64,000 bases of DNA, taken from contig NZ_UATM01000032.1 of assembly GCF_900454685.1 (NCBI RefSeq), positions 434,001 to 498,000 on the forward strand, in the 5' to 3' direction. The notes under the pieces are model-generated. The model worked only from the letters and a program-made list of their open reading frames with translations, searched no databases and had not been told where the DNA came from. Below are positions 43,000 to 51,602 of the stretch, piece after piece. How positions within the stretch are numbered: the first letter of the stretch is position 1; every line of letters starts with the position of its first letter. The position numbers and the translations under genes are program-made. The DNA is from Peptoniphilus harei. Lineage in GTDB: Bacteria; Bacillota; Clostridia; Tissierellales; Peptoniphilaceae.

Positions 43000-43878
43000 T
43001 CAACCTAAATACTTTTTAAATTCCTCTGGTATGTTTTCTGATAGATAGGCTAGGCCGAAAATATCTGGCCCCACGTGGGCTGCAATAGTATGTCCCACCT
43101 CTAAGGATAGGAACTTGTCATAGCCCCTCTCTTCTAATTTTTTTATAAGTGGGTCAATAACTTTTATATCGTCAGCATAAACTGGGAAGACCCTATCTGA
43201 CCCATCTGATGATGTCTTTTCGTCCATCATCTCCATCATCTTCTTGTAGGACTTGTTCTTGCCACGAACTATTTCTGACAAATATATTCTTCCTTCTTCA
43301 TCAACTTCTAATATGGGAAGTATATTTAGGACGTTTGAAATTTTTGCCTTGGTCCTAGAGACTCTTCCACCTTCATAGAGATATTTAAGGTCATAAACTG
43401 TGAAGATGTGCTTAGTTTTCTCCACCAAAAATTTTAGAAGGTCTAGTACTTCATCGTAAGTAGCACCATTTTTTGCAGCCAGTCCTGCAAAGTAAGTAAT
43501 TTGTCCAAAGCCAACTGATGCTGCAAGTGAGTCCACTATCTCAACTCTTATGCTATACTTTTCTTCAATTTCTTTTTTTGCCATCCAGGCATTTTGATAG
43601 GTCCCACTTAAGCCTGAGGATAGGGTTAGGCAAATAATATCTGTGCCTTCTTCTGCAAACTCTTCAAACTTCTTTAGGTACTCGTAGAAAGTTATCTGGC
43701 TTGTCTTAAAAAAGAATCCTTCTCTCATTTTTTTATAGATTTCCTTATTGGACATATCTTCAGATAGGTCTTGACCCTCTTCATCTACACAATTTATTTT
43801 AAAAATTTCTAAGTCTAAATTGTCCAATGTCTTTTTATCTAAATCACATGAGGAGTCGGATATTATCTTAAAAGTCAT
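43000..43878 (-). CDS. DegV family fatty-acid-binding protein
   Basis: A 292-residue DegV/FakB-type protein. It opens MTFKIISDSSCDLDKKTL and has the family phrases TSQITFYEYLKKFEEF, ICLTLSSGLSGTYQNA and SLAASVGFGQ. The family binds acyl chains and supplies them to FakA for phosphorylation; no fakA is in the window. The start at 43878 follows AGGGAGG; upstream in-frame codons lack an SD. Single gene. Confidence 0.92.
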   Translation of the reverse strand: MTFKIISDSSCDLDKKTLDNLDLEIFKINCVDEEGQDLSEDMSNKEIYKKMREGFFFKTSQITFYEYLKKFEEFAEEGTDIICLTLSSGLSGTYQNAWMAKKEIEEKYSIRVEIVDSLAASVGFGQITYFAGLAAKNGATYDEVLDLLKFLVEKTKHIFTVYDLKYLYEGGRVSRTKAKISNVLNILPILEVDEEGRIYLSEIVRGKNKSYKKMMEMMDEKTSSDGSDRVFPVYADDIKVIDPLIKKLEERGYDKFLSLEVGHTIAAHVGPDIFGLAYLSENIPEEFKKYLG

Positions 43879-44116
43879 TTGTTCCTCCCTGCTGTAAGTC
43901 CAGCCTGTATATTTCAATTAAAAGTAATTTGCTGTATAAATAATCGATTTATCTTTTAAAACTTTATTTTCAAAACTTATTCTAGTCACTTATGTTTATT
44001 AGATTATAGTTTATATATTAATGACTACTTCTTATCATATTATAACACAGTGTTTATTATTCATATATTCTTTTATTTGAATAATCATGGGACTTTCTTC
44101 TTTATTTTTTTCATTT

Positions 44117-44125
44117 TGATATAAT
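44117..44125 (+). promoter_or_regulatory. Extended -10 promoter just upstream of tadA
   Basis: TGATATAAT (44117-44125) is a TGn-TATAAT extended -10 that ends only 6 nt before the ATG at 44132, so transcription would start at the start codon (leaderless mRNA). No SD is present. Confidence 0.6.
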
Positions 44126-44131
44126 ATTTTT

Positions 44132-44584
44132 ATGGAAATTAAGTTTATGAAAGAGGCAATCCGCTATGGTCGCAGGTCTCTCTTATCAGATGACGTGCCC
44201 ATTGGATGTGTCGTCGTAAAAAATAATAAAATAATTGGATATGGTTACAATAAAAAAGAAGATTTACAAAACCCCACAGCCCACGCAGAGATCATGGCAA
44301 TATCCATGGCCTCAAGACATTTAAATTCTTACCACTTAGAAGGCTGTGACATCTATGTTACCCTTGAGCCCTGCCTAATGTGTGTGGGAGCAATTTTAAA
44401 TGCACGAATCAAAAATTTATATTTTGGTGCCCGCAACAAGAGGTTTGGTGCTGTAATTTCCCACCAAAAAATAGAAAAACTCATAACTAATCACAGGATT
44501 AATTATGAGTATGGTATCTTGGAAAGAGAATGTGCAAGCCAAATCTCTAACTTCTTCTCAGATCTTAGGAAGAGGTCCAAATAA
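44132..44584 (+). CDS. tadA: tRNA-specific adenosine deaminase
   Basis: A 150-residue CDA-fold deaminase. The zinc motifs are HAE (in TAHAEIMAI) and PCLMC (in TLEPCLMCVGA), and the C-terminal NARIKNLYFGARNKRFGA is typical of TadA. It converts the wobble A34 of tRNA-Arg to inosine; essential in bacteria. It lacks an SD and has a -10 box right before the ATG. The 3' end overlaps the convergent PAP2 gene by 27 bp. Confidence 0.94.
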   Translation: MEIKFMKEAIRYGRRSLLSDDVPIGCVVVKNNKIIGYGYNKKEDLQNPTAHAEIMAISMASRHLNSYHLEGCDIYVTLEPCLMCVGAILNARIKNLYFGARNKRFGAVISHQKIEKLITNHRINYEYGILERECASQISNFFSDLRKRSK

Positions 44585-45109
44585 GAAGGGAAGATTTACC
44601 TGCATAAAGTCCAATATAAATTTGTCGTAGTAGTTTTTTGTGAGAAGGGCTATGATTATTCCAATGATTGCCCCAATGATTACGTCGCTGGGATAATGGA
44701 CGAAGTGATAGATCCTTGAGAAGGCAATTAGGGCTGCTATCACAAGGAAGAAAATCCCCATCCCCCTAAAGTAAAAGTAAATTGTCAGGGCTGCGACAAA
44801 GGAAGATGAAGCATGGCCTGATGGAAAGGAAAAGTCTGTGGGATCCTTTATAAGGAGCTCCACCTTATTTATCCAAGACGGTCTCTTTCTCTTTAGGATA
44901 TTTTTCAATAAGAGGTTGCAGACTATCCCGTTAAAGATAAGGGCAAGTATTACATTTATGCTCTCAACCCTAAAGCCTAAGTAGAAGAGGATATAAACTG
45001 TAAAAAGCCAAATTGCTCCTCCAGTCCCCAGGTGAGTGATGGCAATCATGTACCTATTTAAGACGTCGTTCCTTATTCCAAGGAGCCAGTTTAAAAATTT
45101 GCTATCCAT
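44558..45109 (-). CDS. PAP2-family phosphatase (membrane)
   Basis: A 183-residue membrane protein with about five helices and the PAP2 signatures: KNILKRKRP (KX6RP), FPSGHASSS (PSGH) and SRIYHFVHYPSDV (SRX5HX3D). It dephosphorylates lipid phosphates, for example undecaprenyl-pyrophosphate or phosphatidate. The last 27 bp overlap tadA on the other strand. Upstream on the same strand is a small hydrophilic gene. Confidence 0.92.
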   Translation of the reverse strand: MDSKFLNWLLGIRNDVLNRYMIAITHLGTGGAIWLFTVYILFYLGFRVESINVILALIFNGIVCNLLLKNILKRKRPSWINKVELLIKDPTDFSFPSGHASSSFVAALTIYFYFRGMGIFFLVIAALIAFSRIYHFVHYPSDVIIGAIIGIIIALLTKNYYDKFILDFMQVNLPFLFGPLPKI

Positions 45110-45137
45110 AAAAACTCCTATATTTTTTACAAAAAAA

Positions 45138-45153
45138 GGCCTATCACTAGGCC
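45138..45153 (-). terminator. Terminator of the 45161-45400 gene
   Basis: GGCCTA (45138-45143) pairs with TAGGCC (45148-45153); the A run on the left gives the U tract on the minus strand. Confidence 0.85.
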
Positions 45154-45160
45154 CTAAAAA

Positions 45161-45400
45161 TTACATTCTATTTTCGTTGTCAACCCATTCTTTAGCTTCT
45201 TCAACTTCTTCGTCTGTTGGAATTTCGATTCCTGTTTCAGGATCTTGTCCTTCAGTCTTTGCATAGATATCAGAATCTGGTCTATCTTCTGAGTTAATTT
45301 CCTTTTGTTGGTCCATGTTTGCTTTCATTTCTTTCTTCTTTGCATCAGAAAGAGTTGTTGAGTTTTCTATTAAATCTTTTTCTTTTTTATTGTCTGTCAT
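45161..45400 (-). CDS. Small acidic hydrophilic protein
   Basis: A 79-residue protein rich in Glu, Asp and Lys, without hydrophobic segments, likely disordered. It has a strong SD (GGAGGG, 7 nt) and a good terminator, so it is probably a real gene. I do not recognise a family or function. Confidence 0.75.
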   Translation of the reverse strand: MTDNKKEKDLIENSTTLSDAKKKEMKANMDQQKEINSEDRPDSDIYAKTEGQDPETGIEIPTDEEVEEAKEWVDNENRM

Positions 45401-45567
45401 ATTATCCCTCCATATATTTGTTAGTTATATATTATTACAAATATCTTATAATTACAAATAGTTTGAGTAAATCTTGAGTATAATCTATTAAAGTTTTTAA
45501 ATTAGATTTAATAAATCTTATTTGGGTAATTGTTTTATGTTAAATATATATATTTAGGAAGTGTTAT

Positions 45568-47304
45568 ATGTTAAAAGTAATTTTCGATAACCTAGGCGAG
45601 TATAAAAAGTACGCTGTGCTCTCGCCTTTTTTTGTTTTGCTAGAGGTCTTGATGAACGCATCAATCCCCTTCTTCATGACAAAAATAATAGACCAGGGGA
45701 TCTTGATTAACTCCTCTCAAAATATAATTAAGTACGGAATAATTTTATTTATTGCAGCAGGCATTTCCCTTGCCACTGGATTGATCTCGGGCTATCTTGC
45801 CACTAAGGCATCAAGTGGTCTTGCAAAAAATATGAGGGCCTCAATGTTTAAAAACATTACAGACTTTTCCTTTGAGAATATGGACAAGTTTAAGTCTGGT
45901 TCCCTTATCACTCGTATGACAACTGATGTCCAATCAGTGCAAATGGCCTTTCAAATGACTATAAGGATGGCAATCCGTTCGCCCCTTACCCTAATCTTTT
46001 GCTTTATCATGTCCTTTAGGCTTTCAAGGGACCTTGCTCCGACTTTTGTTATTATCATCCCCCTAATAGGGATTGGGATGGGACTTATAATAAAAGGAGC
46101 CTATCCAATTTTTGAAAAAGTTTTTAAGATTACAGACAAGCTCAACACAGATGTGTCAGAAAACCTATCTGCTATTCGTGTGGTTAAGTCCTTTGTAAAA
46201 GAAGAAAAGGAAATTCAAAAGTTCAATGAAGTTTCTGATGACCTACAAAATAATTACATCAAGGCTTCCAAGCTCCTAGCTTTTTCCAATCCTTTAATGA
46301 ACTTTTCCACCTATCTCATGACAATATTAATTGCCTGGTTGGGAAGTCACTTTATTGTGGCTGGCAAGATGACAACTGGAGCCTTGACAGGTCTTGTGAC
46401 TTACGCAATTCAAATTCAAATTTCCCTTCTTATGCTGTCAATGATTCTAGTTCAAATTACAATTGCGAGAAACTCTATAAGACGTATCAACGAAGTTATT
46501 GCAACTAAACCTTCTATTGTCAGCCCAGAAGACTCTGTTAAGGAAGTAAAAAACGGAGAAATTGTCTTTGATGACGTCTTCTTTTCTTATTCTGGAGACC
46601 TAGAAAAGTCAGTCCTTAAAAATATTAATCTAAAGATAAATCCTGGCGACTATGTGGGTATGATTGGACCAACAGGTTCTGGTAAGTCTACACTCATTAG
46701 TCTTATTGCAAGGCTCTTTGACCCAACAAAGGGGACTGTCTATGTTGGGAGAAAAGATGTGCGTGACTATGACTTAGAGTCTCTTCGTGACCAAGTTTCT
46801 GTAGTCCTACAAAAAAATCAACTTTTCACTGGGACTCTGCGTGAAAATTTAAAATGGGCTGGAGATGACCTAAGTGACGAAGAGTTAAAAGAAGCCCTCT
46901 ACATTGCTTCCTGTGACGACTTCATCGATCCTGAAAAGGACCTAGACATGAAGGTTCAAAGAGGAGGAACAAACTTCTCTGGTGGTCAAAGGCAGAGAAT
47001 TTCTATTGCAAGGTCAATATTAAAGAATCCAAAGATTTTAATTATGGACGACTCAACTTCTGCTCTTGACAACAAGACTGAAGAAAAAATAATTTCCTCT
47101 TTAAATAAGTTGAGACCAGACATGACAAAGATTTTGATTTCACAAAAGATCAAGTCCCTAAAGAACACTGACTACACCCTAGTCCTTGACCTTGGAGAAA
47201 TTGAATCTATAGGAAGACATGAAGAACTTATAGAAACGAGTCCAATCTATAGGGAAATTAATGAAACTCAAGAAAGTGACGGTGATTTTGATGCAGAAGA
47301 ATAA
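45568..47304 (+). CDS. ABC exporter half-transporter, degenerate nucleotide site (subunit 1)
   Basis: A 578-residue ABC exporter (six TM helices to about 320, then the ATPase). Walker A GPTGSGKST and signature FSGGQRQRIS are intact, but the Walker B reads LIMDDSTSALD (Asp in place of the catalytic Glu) and the switch region reads ISQKIKSL where a histidine is usual. These are the substitutions of the non-hydrolytic site in heterodimeric exporters such as LmrC/BmrC. Paired with the next gene, with which it overlaps by 14 bp. Confidence 0.92.
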   Translation: MLKVIFDNLGEYKKYAVLSPFFVLLEVLMNASIPFFMTKIIDQGILINSSQNIIKYGIILFIAAGISLATGLISGYLATKASSGLAKNMRASMFKNITDFSFENMDKFKSGSLITRMTTDVQSVQMAFQMTIRMAIRSPLTLIFCFIMSFRLSRDLAPTFVIIIPLIGIGMGLIIKGAYPIFEKVFKITDKLNTDVSENLSAIRVVKSFVKEEKEIQKFNEVSDDLQNNYIKASKLLAFSNPLMNFSTYLMTILIAWLGSHFIVAGKMTTGALTGLVTYAIQIQISLLMLSMILVQITIARNSIRRINEVIATKPSIVSPEDSVKEVKNGEIVFDDVFFSYSGDLEKSVLKNINLKINPGDYVGMIGPTGSGKSTLISLIARLFDPTKGTVYVGRKDVRDYDLESLRDQVSVVLQKNQLFTGTLRENLKWAGDDLSDEELKEALYIASCDDFIDPEKDLDMKVQRGGTNFSGGQRQRISIARSILKNPKILIMDDSTSALDNKTEEKIISSLNKLRPDMTKILISQKIKSLKNTDYTLVLDLGEIESIGRHEELIETSPIYREINETQESDGDFDAEE

Positions 47305-49135
47305 GACAAAAATTACATCTCCTGAAAATAAGGAAGCGGCAAAAAAATTATTCTCCTTTATCTTTAAAAGGCATAAGTTTAAACTCCTAGGAGTTGCCCT
47401 CATGGTAATAATTTCATCCTTTGCCACAATTTCTGTGTCACTTTTCATGAGATTTTTAATTGATGACTACATCATCCCCTTGGTAAATAGTTCAAACCCA
47501 GATTTCTCTAATCTCTTGTCCATGTTAATTAAGATGGGAATATTCTTGGGGATTGGGGTTATTTGCTCCTTCACCTATTCAAGACTTATGGTTTCAATAT
47601 CTGAAACAACTCTTGGCGAAATGAGAAAGACTATGTTTAAGAAGATGCAGTCCCTACCTGTCTCCTACTTTGATGGGAATAGTCACGGAGACATTATGTC
47701 CTACTACACAAATGATGTCAGGGCTCTTGGGGAAATGATAGCCCAGTCCTTCCCATCCTTTGTGTCCTCTGCCATGACAATTATCATGGTCTTAATCGCC
47801 ATGTTTTCACAGTCCTTCTTCCTGTCACTTATAATAATTTTGACAGTGGGACTTATGATTTTTACCATGAATGTGATTGGTGGCAAGTCTTCTCACTTCT
47901 TCTTGAACCAACAAAAATCTCTTGCCAAGACTAACGGCTACATCGAAGAGATGATTGACGGCCTAAGAGTTGTAAAGGTCTTTAACCATGAAGAAAATGC
48001 AAGAGAAGACTTTAGGATAATCAACGAAGAGCTAATGGAAAACACCATGATAGCCAATAGGCTGGGACTCTTCCTCTTCCCAATAATTTTTGGAATTGGA
48101 AACTTTCAGTACATTCTCTTTGCCCTAATCGGTGGCCTAATGGCAGTTCACGGTGGCTTTGGCATCACTGTTGGAGTGGTGGCTTCCTTCCTACAACTTT
48201 CAAGGACATTAACAGGTCCCATGGGACAAATTGGTGGTAACATCAACTCTGTGGTCCTTGCCATAGCAGGTGCCAGAAGAATTTTTGACTTCCTTGAAGT
48301 TGAGCCAGAAGACTACTCTGGCGAAGTTGAAAAAGTTGTAAAAGTTCTTGATGGAGAAGAAAAATATTATTGGCACGACCTTAAGACTGACGAGTATAGA
48401 GAGCTTTTGGGGGACATTCGCTTTAAAAATGTTGACTTCTCCTACGATGGAAAGAAGAAAATTCTAAAAAATATAAATCTTTATGCAAAACCTGGCCAAA
48501 AGGTTGCCTTTGTTGGGGCAACAGGTGCCGGCAAGACAACTATTACCAACCTTATAAACAGGTTTTATGAAATCGACAGTGGAGAAATCACCTTTGACGG
48601 CATAGACATTAGGAGGATTAGGAAGGACCACCTTCGTTCATCACTTGGCATGGTTCTCCAAGACACCCACCTCTTTACAGGTACAATTGCAGAAAATATA
48701 AATTACTCTGTGGAAGATGTTGACATGGAAAAAACTATTGCAGTTGCAAAGAGGACTAACGCCCACGACTTTATCAAGAACCTAAAGGATGGTTATGACA
48801 CCATGATAAGTGGTTCAGGTGGCGAACTATCTGAAGGTCAAATGCAGCTCCTATCTATTGCAAGAGCAGAAATCTACAACCCACCAGTTATGATCCTAGA
48901 TGAAGCAACATCATCAATTGACTCTCGTACAGAAAAAATTGTCCAAGAGGGCATGGACCAAATCATGAAGGGCAGAACAACCTTTGTCATCGCCCACAGG
49001 CTCTCAACAATTATGAACTCAGACGTTATTATCGTCTTGGAAAATGGCGAGATAGTAGAAAGAGGCGACCACGCCGACCTACTTGAACAAAAGGGAATCT
49101 ATTACAAACTCTATACAGGTGGCTTCGACGAATAA
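47291..49135 (+). CDS. ABC exporter half-transporter, catalytic partner (subunit 2)
   Basis: A 614-residue ABC exporter: TM domain to about 350 and an ATPase with Walker A GATGAGKTT, Walker B ILDEATSSID with intact Glu, H-loop VIAHRLSTI, and a variant signature LSEGQMQLLS. With subunit 1 it makes an asymmetric heterodimer: the site using its own Walker motifs and the FSGGQ of subunit 1 hydrolyses ATP. The start is uncertain; I prefer the ATG at 47291, overlapping the upstream stop, over the one at 47261. Followed by a shared terminator. Confidence 0.9.
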   Translation: MQKNKTKITSPENKEAAKKLFSFIFKRHKFKLLGVALMVIISSFATISVSLFMRFLIDDYIIPLVNSSNPDFSNLLSMLIKMGIFLGIGVICSFTYSRLMVSISETTLGEMRKTMFKKMQSLPVSYFDGNSHGDIMSYYTNDVRALGEMIAQSFPSFVSSAMTIIMVLIAMFSQSFFLSLIIILTVGLMIFTMNVIGGKSSHFFLNQQKSLAKTNGYIEEMIDGLRVVKVFNHEENAREDFRIINEELMENTMIANRLGLFLFPIIFGIGNFQYILFALIGGLMAVHGGFGITVGVVASFLQLSRTLTGPMGQIGGNINSVVLAIAGARRIFDFLEVEPEDYSGEVEKVVKVLDGEEKYYWHDLKTDEYRELLGDIRFKNVDFSYDGKKKILKNINLYAKPGQKVAFVGATGAGKTTITNLINRFYEIDSGEITFDGIDIRRIRKDHLRSSLGMVLQDTHLFTGTIAENINYSVEDVDMEKTIAVAKRTNAHDFIKNLKDGYDTMISGSGGELSEGQMQLLSIARAEIYNPPVMILDEATSSIDSRTEKIVQEGMDQIMKGRTTFVIAHRLSTIMNSDVIIVLENGEIVERGDHADLLEQKGIYYKLYTGGFDE

Positions 49136-49147
49136 AATTTTATAAAA

Positions 49148-49183
49148 GAAATAAGGTGCTGGATATTTCCAACACCTTATTTC
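49148..49183. terminator. Terminator between the ABC exporter and the GntR-type operon
   Basis: GAAATAAGGTG and CACCTTATTTC pair over 11 bp with inner TGG/CCA; the hairpin is symmetric and serves both converging transcripts. Confidence 0.9.
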
Positions 49184-49185
49184 TT

Positions 49186-49839
49186 TTAGAAATCTCTTTT
49201 CTTATAAAATTTTTGTGAGACTTTTATAGACATGAATACTATTAGCAAAACAAGTAATAGTGAAATTAGTAAAGTCATAAAAATATTGTTTTCCATAAAT
49301 AGAAATAGGTCATTTAAAGAATCTTTGAGAGCCATAACAAGAAAAGAAAGTAGACCAATTAAGACAAAAGTTAAAGCCGAAATGGACTTAGCCTTCTTGT
49401 ATCCAAACTTAAAATAAAGTGGATACTTAAGGGAAATAAAAACTAAATAGACTAGGAGATAAGCTAAAGTTGTCGCCAAAAACTCTCTGATGTCAGCGGT
49501 CTCAACAAAGAAAGAAAAAATTATGGAGAAAACTATGCTTATTAAAAGGGCAAAGATAAATAAAACCAAGGCAAAAACATATCTGCCTAGAACAACTTTT
49601 TCAGATTTTATGCCAAAGATCCTATAAAGACTGTCGCTCCCTGCTTCTTCTCCTATTAAAAAGGGATAGGAAGAATAAACTATAGAAAATATGAGGATTG
49701 CTGAGTTTGCAGTCAAGGGATTACTTGTTACAAAGAAGTAGACCAAGTACAAGAAAATCATTATTATTAAATTTTTGAGGGTAAAATAGGGCTTTATGGA
49801 AATATAGTCTAAGTTTACAATCTTCTTTATATCTTTCAT
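49186..49839 (-). CDS. ABC-2-type membrane permease
   Basis: A 217-residue protein with six hydrophobic segments. It overlaps the ATPase gene by 4 bp, so it is its membrane partner. The family is typical of GntR(YtrA)-controlled ABC transporters. Function is probably resistance or stress export; substrate unknown. Confidence 0.85.
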   Translation of the reverse strand: MKDIKKIVNLDYISIKPYFTLKNLIIMIFLYLVYFFVTSNPLTANSAILIFSIVYSSYPFLIGEEAGSDSLYRIFGIKSEKVVLGRYVFALVLFIFALLISIVFSIIFSFFVETADIREFLATTLAYLLVYLVFISLKYPLYFKFGYKKAKSISALTFVLIGLLSFLVMALKDSLNDLFLFMENNIFMTLLISLLLVLLIVFMSIKVSQKFYKKRDF

Positions 49840-50678
49840 TTCATCCTCCCATATAAAACTAAAATTTTATTTATATCTGGCTCTTCGACAAATAAGTCCT
49901 CTGGAATTTTTTCTCTCTCTACATTTTTTACAAGGGCATCAAAGGAAGTTGAGTTTGCTTTTATGCCAAGGACATCAAAATCTTTTAAAAGGTCCCTGTC
50001 CTCTGATCCACCCTTTAGGACCAAATATTTTTCCAAGAATTCTTCCTTACTAGATGAATCAATTATTTTTCCATCATCAATAAAAATAATATAGTCGGCA
50101 ATCCTGTCTAGGTCTTCAGTTATGTGGGTGGAAAAAAGCACTGTATTATTTTCATCTTCCACAAAGTCTTTTAAAATATCTGTGAGTTCATCTCGCATAC
50201 TTGGGTCAAGTCCACTTGTTGGCTCATCTAAAATCAAGAGATTTGCCTCGTGAGAAAGGGCAATAGAAAGCATAAGTTTTATCTTCATTCCACGAGATAA
50301 TTCCCTAACTTTTTTATCTTTTTCTATTCCAAATTTTTTGACATATTCAAAAAACTCTTCTTCCTTCCAATTTTCATAACCACACTTCATGGCTTCATTT
50401 ACAAGAGAAATCTTCCAATCCTTTGACAAGAAGGAGTCGTCCATAATTATCCCCACATCTTGAAGATAATTTAAATTCCTTGCATCTTCTCCCTCCACAA
50501 ATACTTCTCCATCATAATTTATTAGAGACAAGAGAGACTTTATAGTTGTTGTCTTTCCCATTCCGTTTTTTCCAATAAATCCAGTGATAAATCCCTTTTT
50601 TATTTCAAAGGAATCTTCTCCCAAGACAAAATTGTCATAGGTCTTTTTCAAATTTTTAACTTCAATTTTATTCGTCAT
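49836..50678 (-). CDS. ABC transporter ATP-binding protein, YtrB-like
   Basis: A 280-residue ATPase: Walker A GKNGMGKTT, signature LSRGMKIKL, Walker B LLILDEPTSGLD, H-loop STHITED. The start ATG at 50678 overlaps the GntR stop by 11 bp. The C-terminal ~60 residues are an extension seen in ABC-2 ATPases. It powers the permease downstream. Confidence 0.92.
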   Translation of the reverse strand: MTNKIEVKNLKKTYDNFVLGEDSFEIKKGFITGFIGKNGMGKTTTIKSLLSLINYDGEVFVEGEDARNLNYLQDVGIIMDDSFLSKDWKISLVNEAMKCGYENWKEEEFFEYVKKFGIEKDKKVRELSRGMKIKLMLSIALSHEANLLILDEPTSGLDPSMRDELTDILKDFVEDENNTVLFSTHITEDLDRIADYIIFIDDGKIIDSSSKEEFLEKYLVLKGGSEDRDLLKDFDVLGIKANSTSFDALVKNVEREKIPEDLFVEEPDINKILVLYGRMK

Positions 50679-51057
50679 AGTCCAAGCCCTCCTTGTATAA
50701 AAATTCAAATAATTCCAAAATTGTTTCCTTATCTAAATCTAAATCGGCAGATAATTTTATGGCTTCTTGCAAGTGATTTTCCAATTCTTTTTGTAATTCT
50801 TCTCTTTTGACCTCTGAGTCCTTGCCTGCCACAAAAGTCCCAAGTCCCTGCCTAGACTCGACAAAGCCTTCTTCTTCTAATTCGTCGTAGGCCTTCTTCA
50901 CTGTCAAGATGCTGACCTTTAGATCCTTAGAAAGAGTCCTTACAGAAGGAAGCTGTTCTCCTTCTTTAACCTTGTTTTTTAAGATATTTTCTTTTATGGC
51001 ATTCTTTATCTGTTCATAAAGAGGAACTGAGGATCCATTTATTAAAATAATTTTCAT
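50668..51057 (-). CDS. GntR-family regulator (YtrA subfamily)
   Basis: A 129-residue short GntR protein: the N-terminal winged HTH (MKIILINGSSVPLYEQIKNA, and EGEQLPSVRTLSKDLKVS) with only a short helical tail (about 80-129), as in YtrA. It leads the operon with the ABC genes and binds, by analogy, the TAACA-rich repeats at 51068-51108. Probably induced by cell-wall-active compounds. Confidence 0.92.
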   Translation of the reverse strand: MKIILINGSSVPLYEQIKNAIKENILKNKVKEGEQLPSVRTLSKDLKVSILTVKKAYDELEEEGFVESRQGLGTFVAGKDSEVKREELQKELENHLQEAIKLSADLDLDKETILELFEFLYKEGLDYDE

Positions 51058-51067
51058 TTTGCCTCCT

Positions 51068-51108
51068 TGTTACATAACACTATATAACAGTCTATAACAG
51101 TTTGTCAA
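51068..51108 (-). promoter_or_regulatory. Promoter and operator of the GntR/ABC operon
   Basis: On the minus strand TTGACA (51108-51103), 17 nt, ATATAG (51085-51080). Between and after them, TGTTA recurs at 10-bp steps (51099, 51089, 51079 in minus-strand reading), and TGTTACATAACA forms a palindrome at 51068-51079. Confidence 0.7.
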
Positions 51109-51165
51109 TTATTTTAATTTTTTATAAATATTTTTGATATAATAGGGGAAAAGGAGGGCTTATTG

Positions 51166-51582
51166 ATGGCTAAGAAGAACTTAAGAAATAAAAAGAATGT
51201 GACTTTTATAATTTTTGCAAGCTTAATAATATTTTCCACTTGCTTTTATCATTTAAAGCTAAGAAAGCCTGACGCCTATGTGACCATGGACCCTCTCACA
51301 ATTCAGTTTCACTTCACTGGCTACGATGGGTCTGGCAAGGCTGAGATAGAAATCCTTGAATATCCAAAAATTGTCAGTTTAAAAAATGAGAATGACAGAG
51401 AAGAGATAGAAAAAATCCTTCACAACCCAAGCATTGAGTGGAGCAAAAATGAAAACTTGAGAAATGGAGAAGAAATTTCTTTTTATATTAGATATAAAAA
51501 TACAGGAAAATATTATATTAAATTTGATAGAGAATATGGAAAGCTTGGGACAAGGGTCCAAGACCTGATCCCCACAAACTAA
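51166..51582 (+). CDS. Hypothetical membrane-anchored protein
   Basis: A 138-residue protein with one N-terminal helix (about 10-30), then an extracellular beta-rich domain (about 35-135; DPLTIQFHFTGYDGSGKA resembles a small all-beta fold). Start ATG 51166 follows GGAGGG. It lies 20 bp upstream of the phospholipase-D-like gene and is probably cotranscribed with it. Family not recognised. Confidence 0.75.
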   Translation: MAKKNLRNKKNVTFIIFASLIIFSTCFYHLKLRKPDAYVTMDPLTIQFHFTGYDGSGKAEIEILEYPKIVSLKNENDREEIEKILHNPSIEWSKNENLRNGEEISFYIRYKNTGKYYIKFDREYGKLGTRVQDLIPTN

Positions 51583-51602
51583 TTTAATTTTTGGAGAAGA
51601 TT

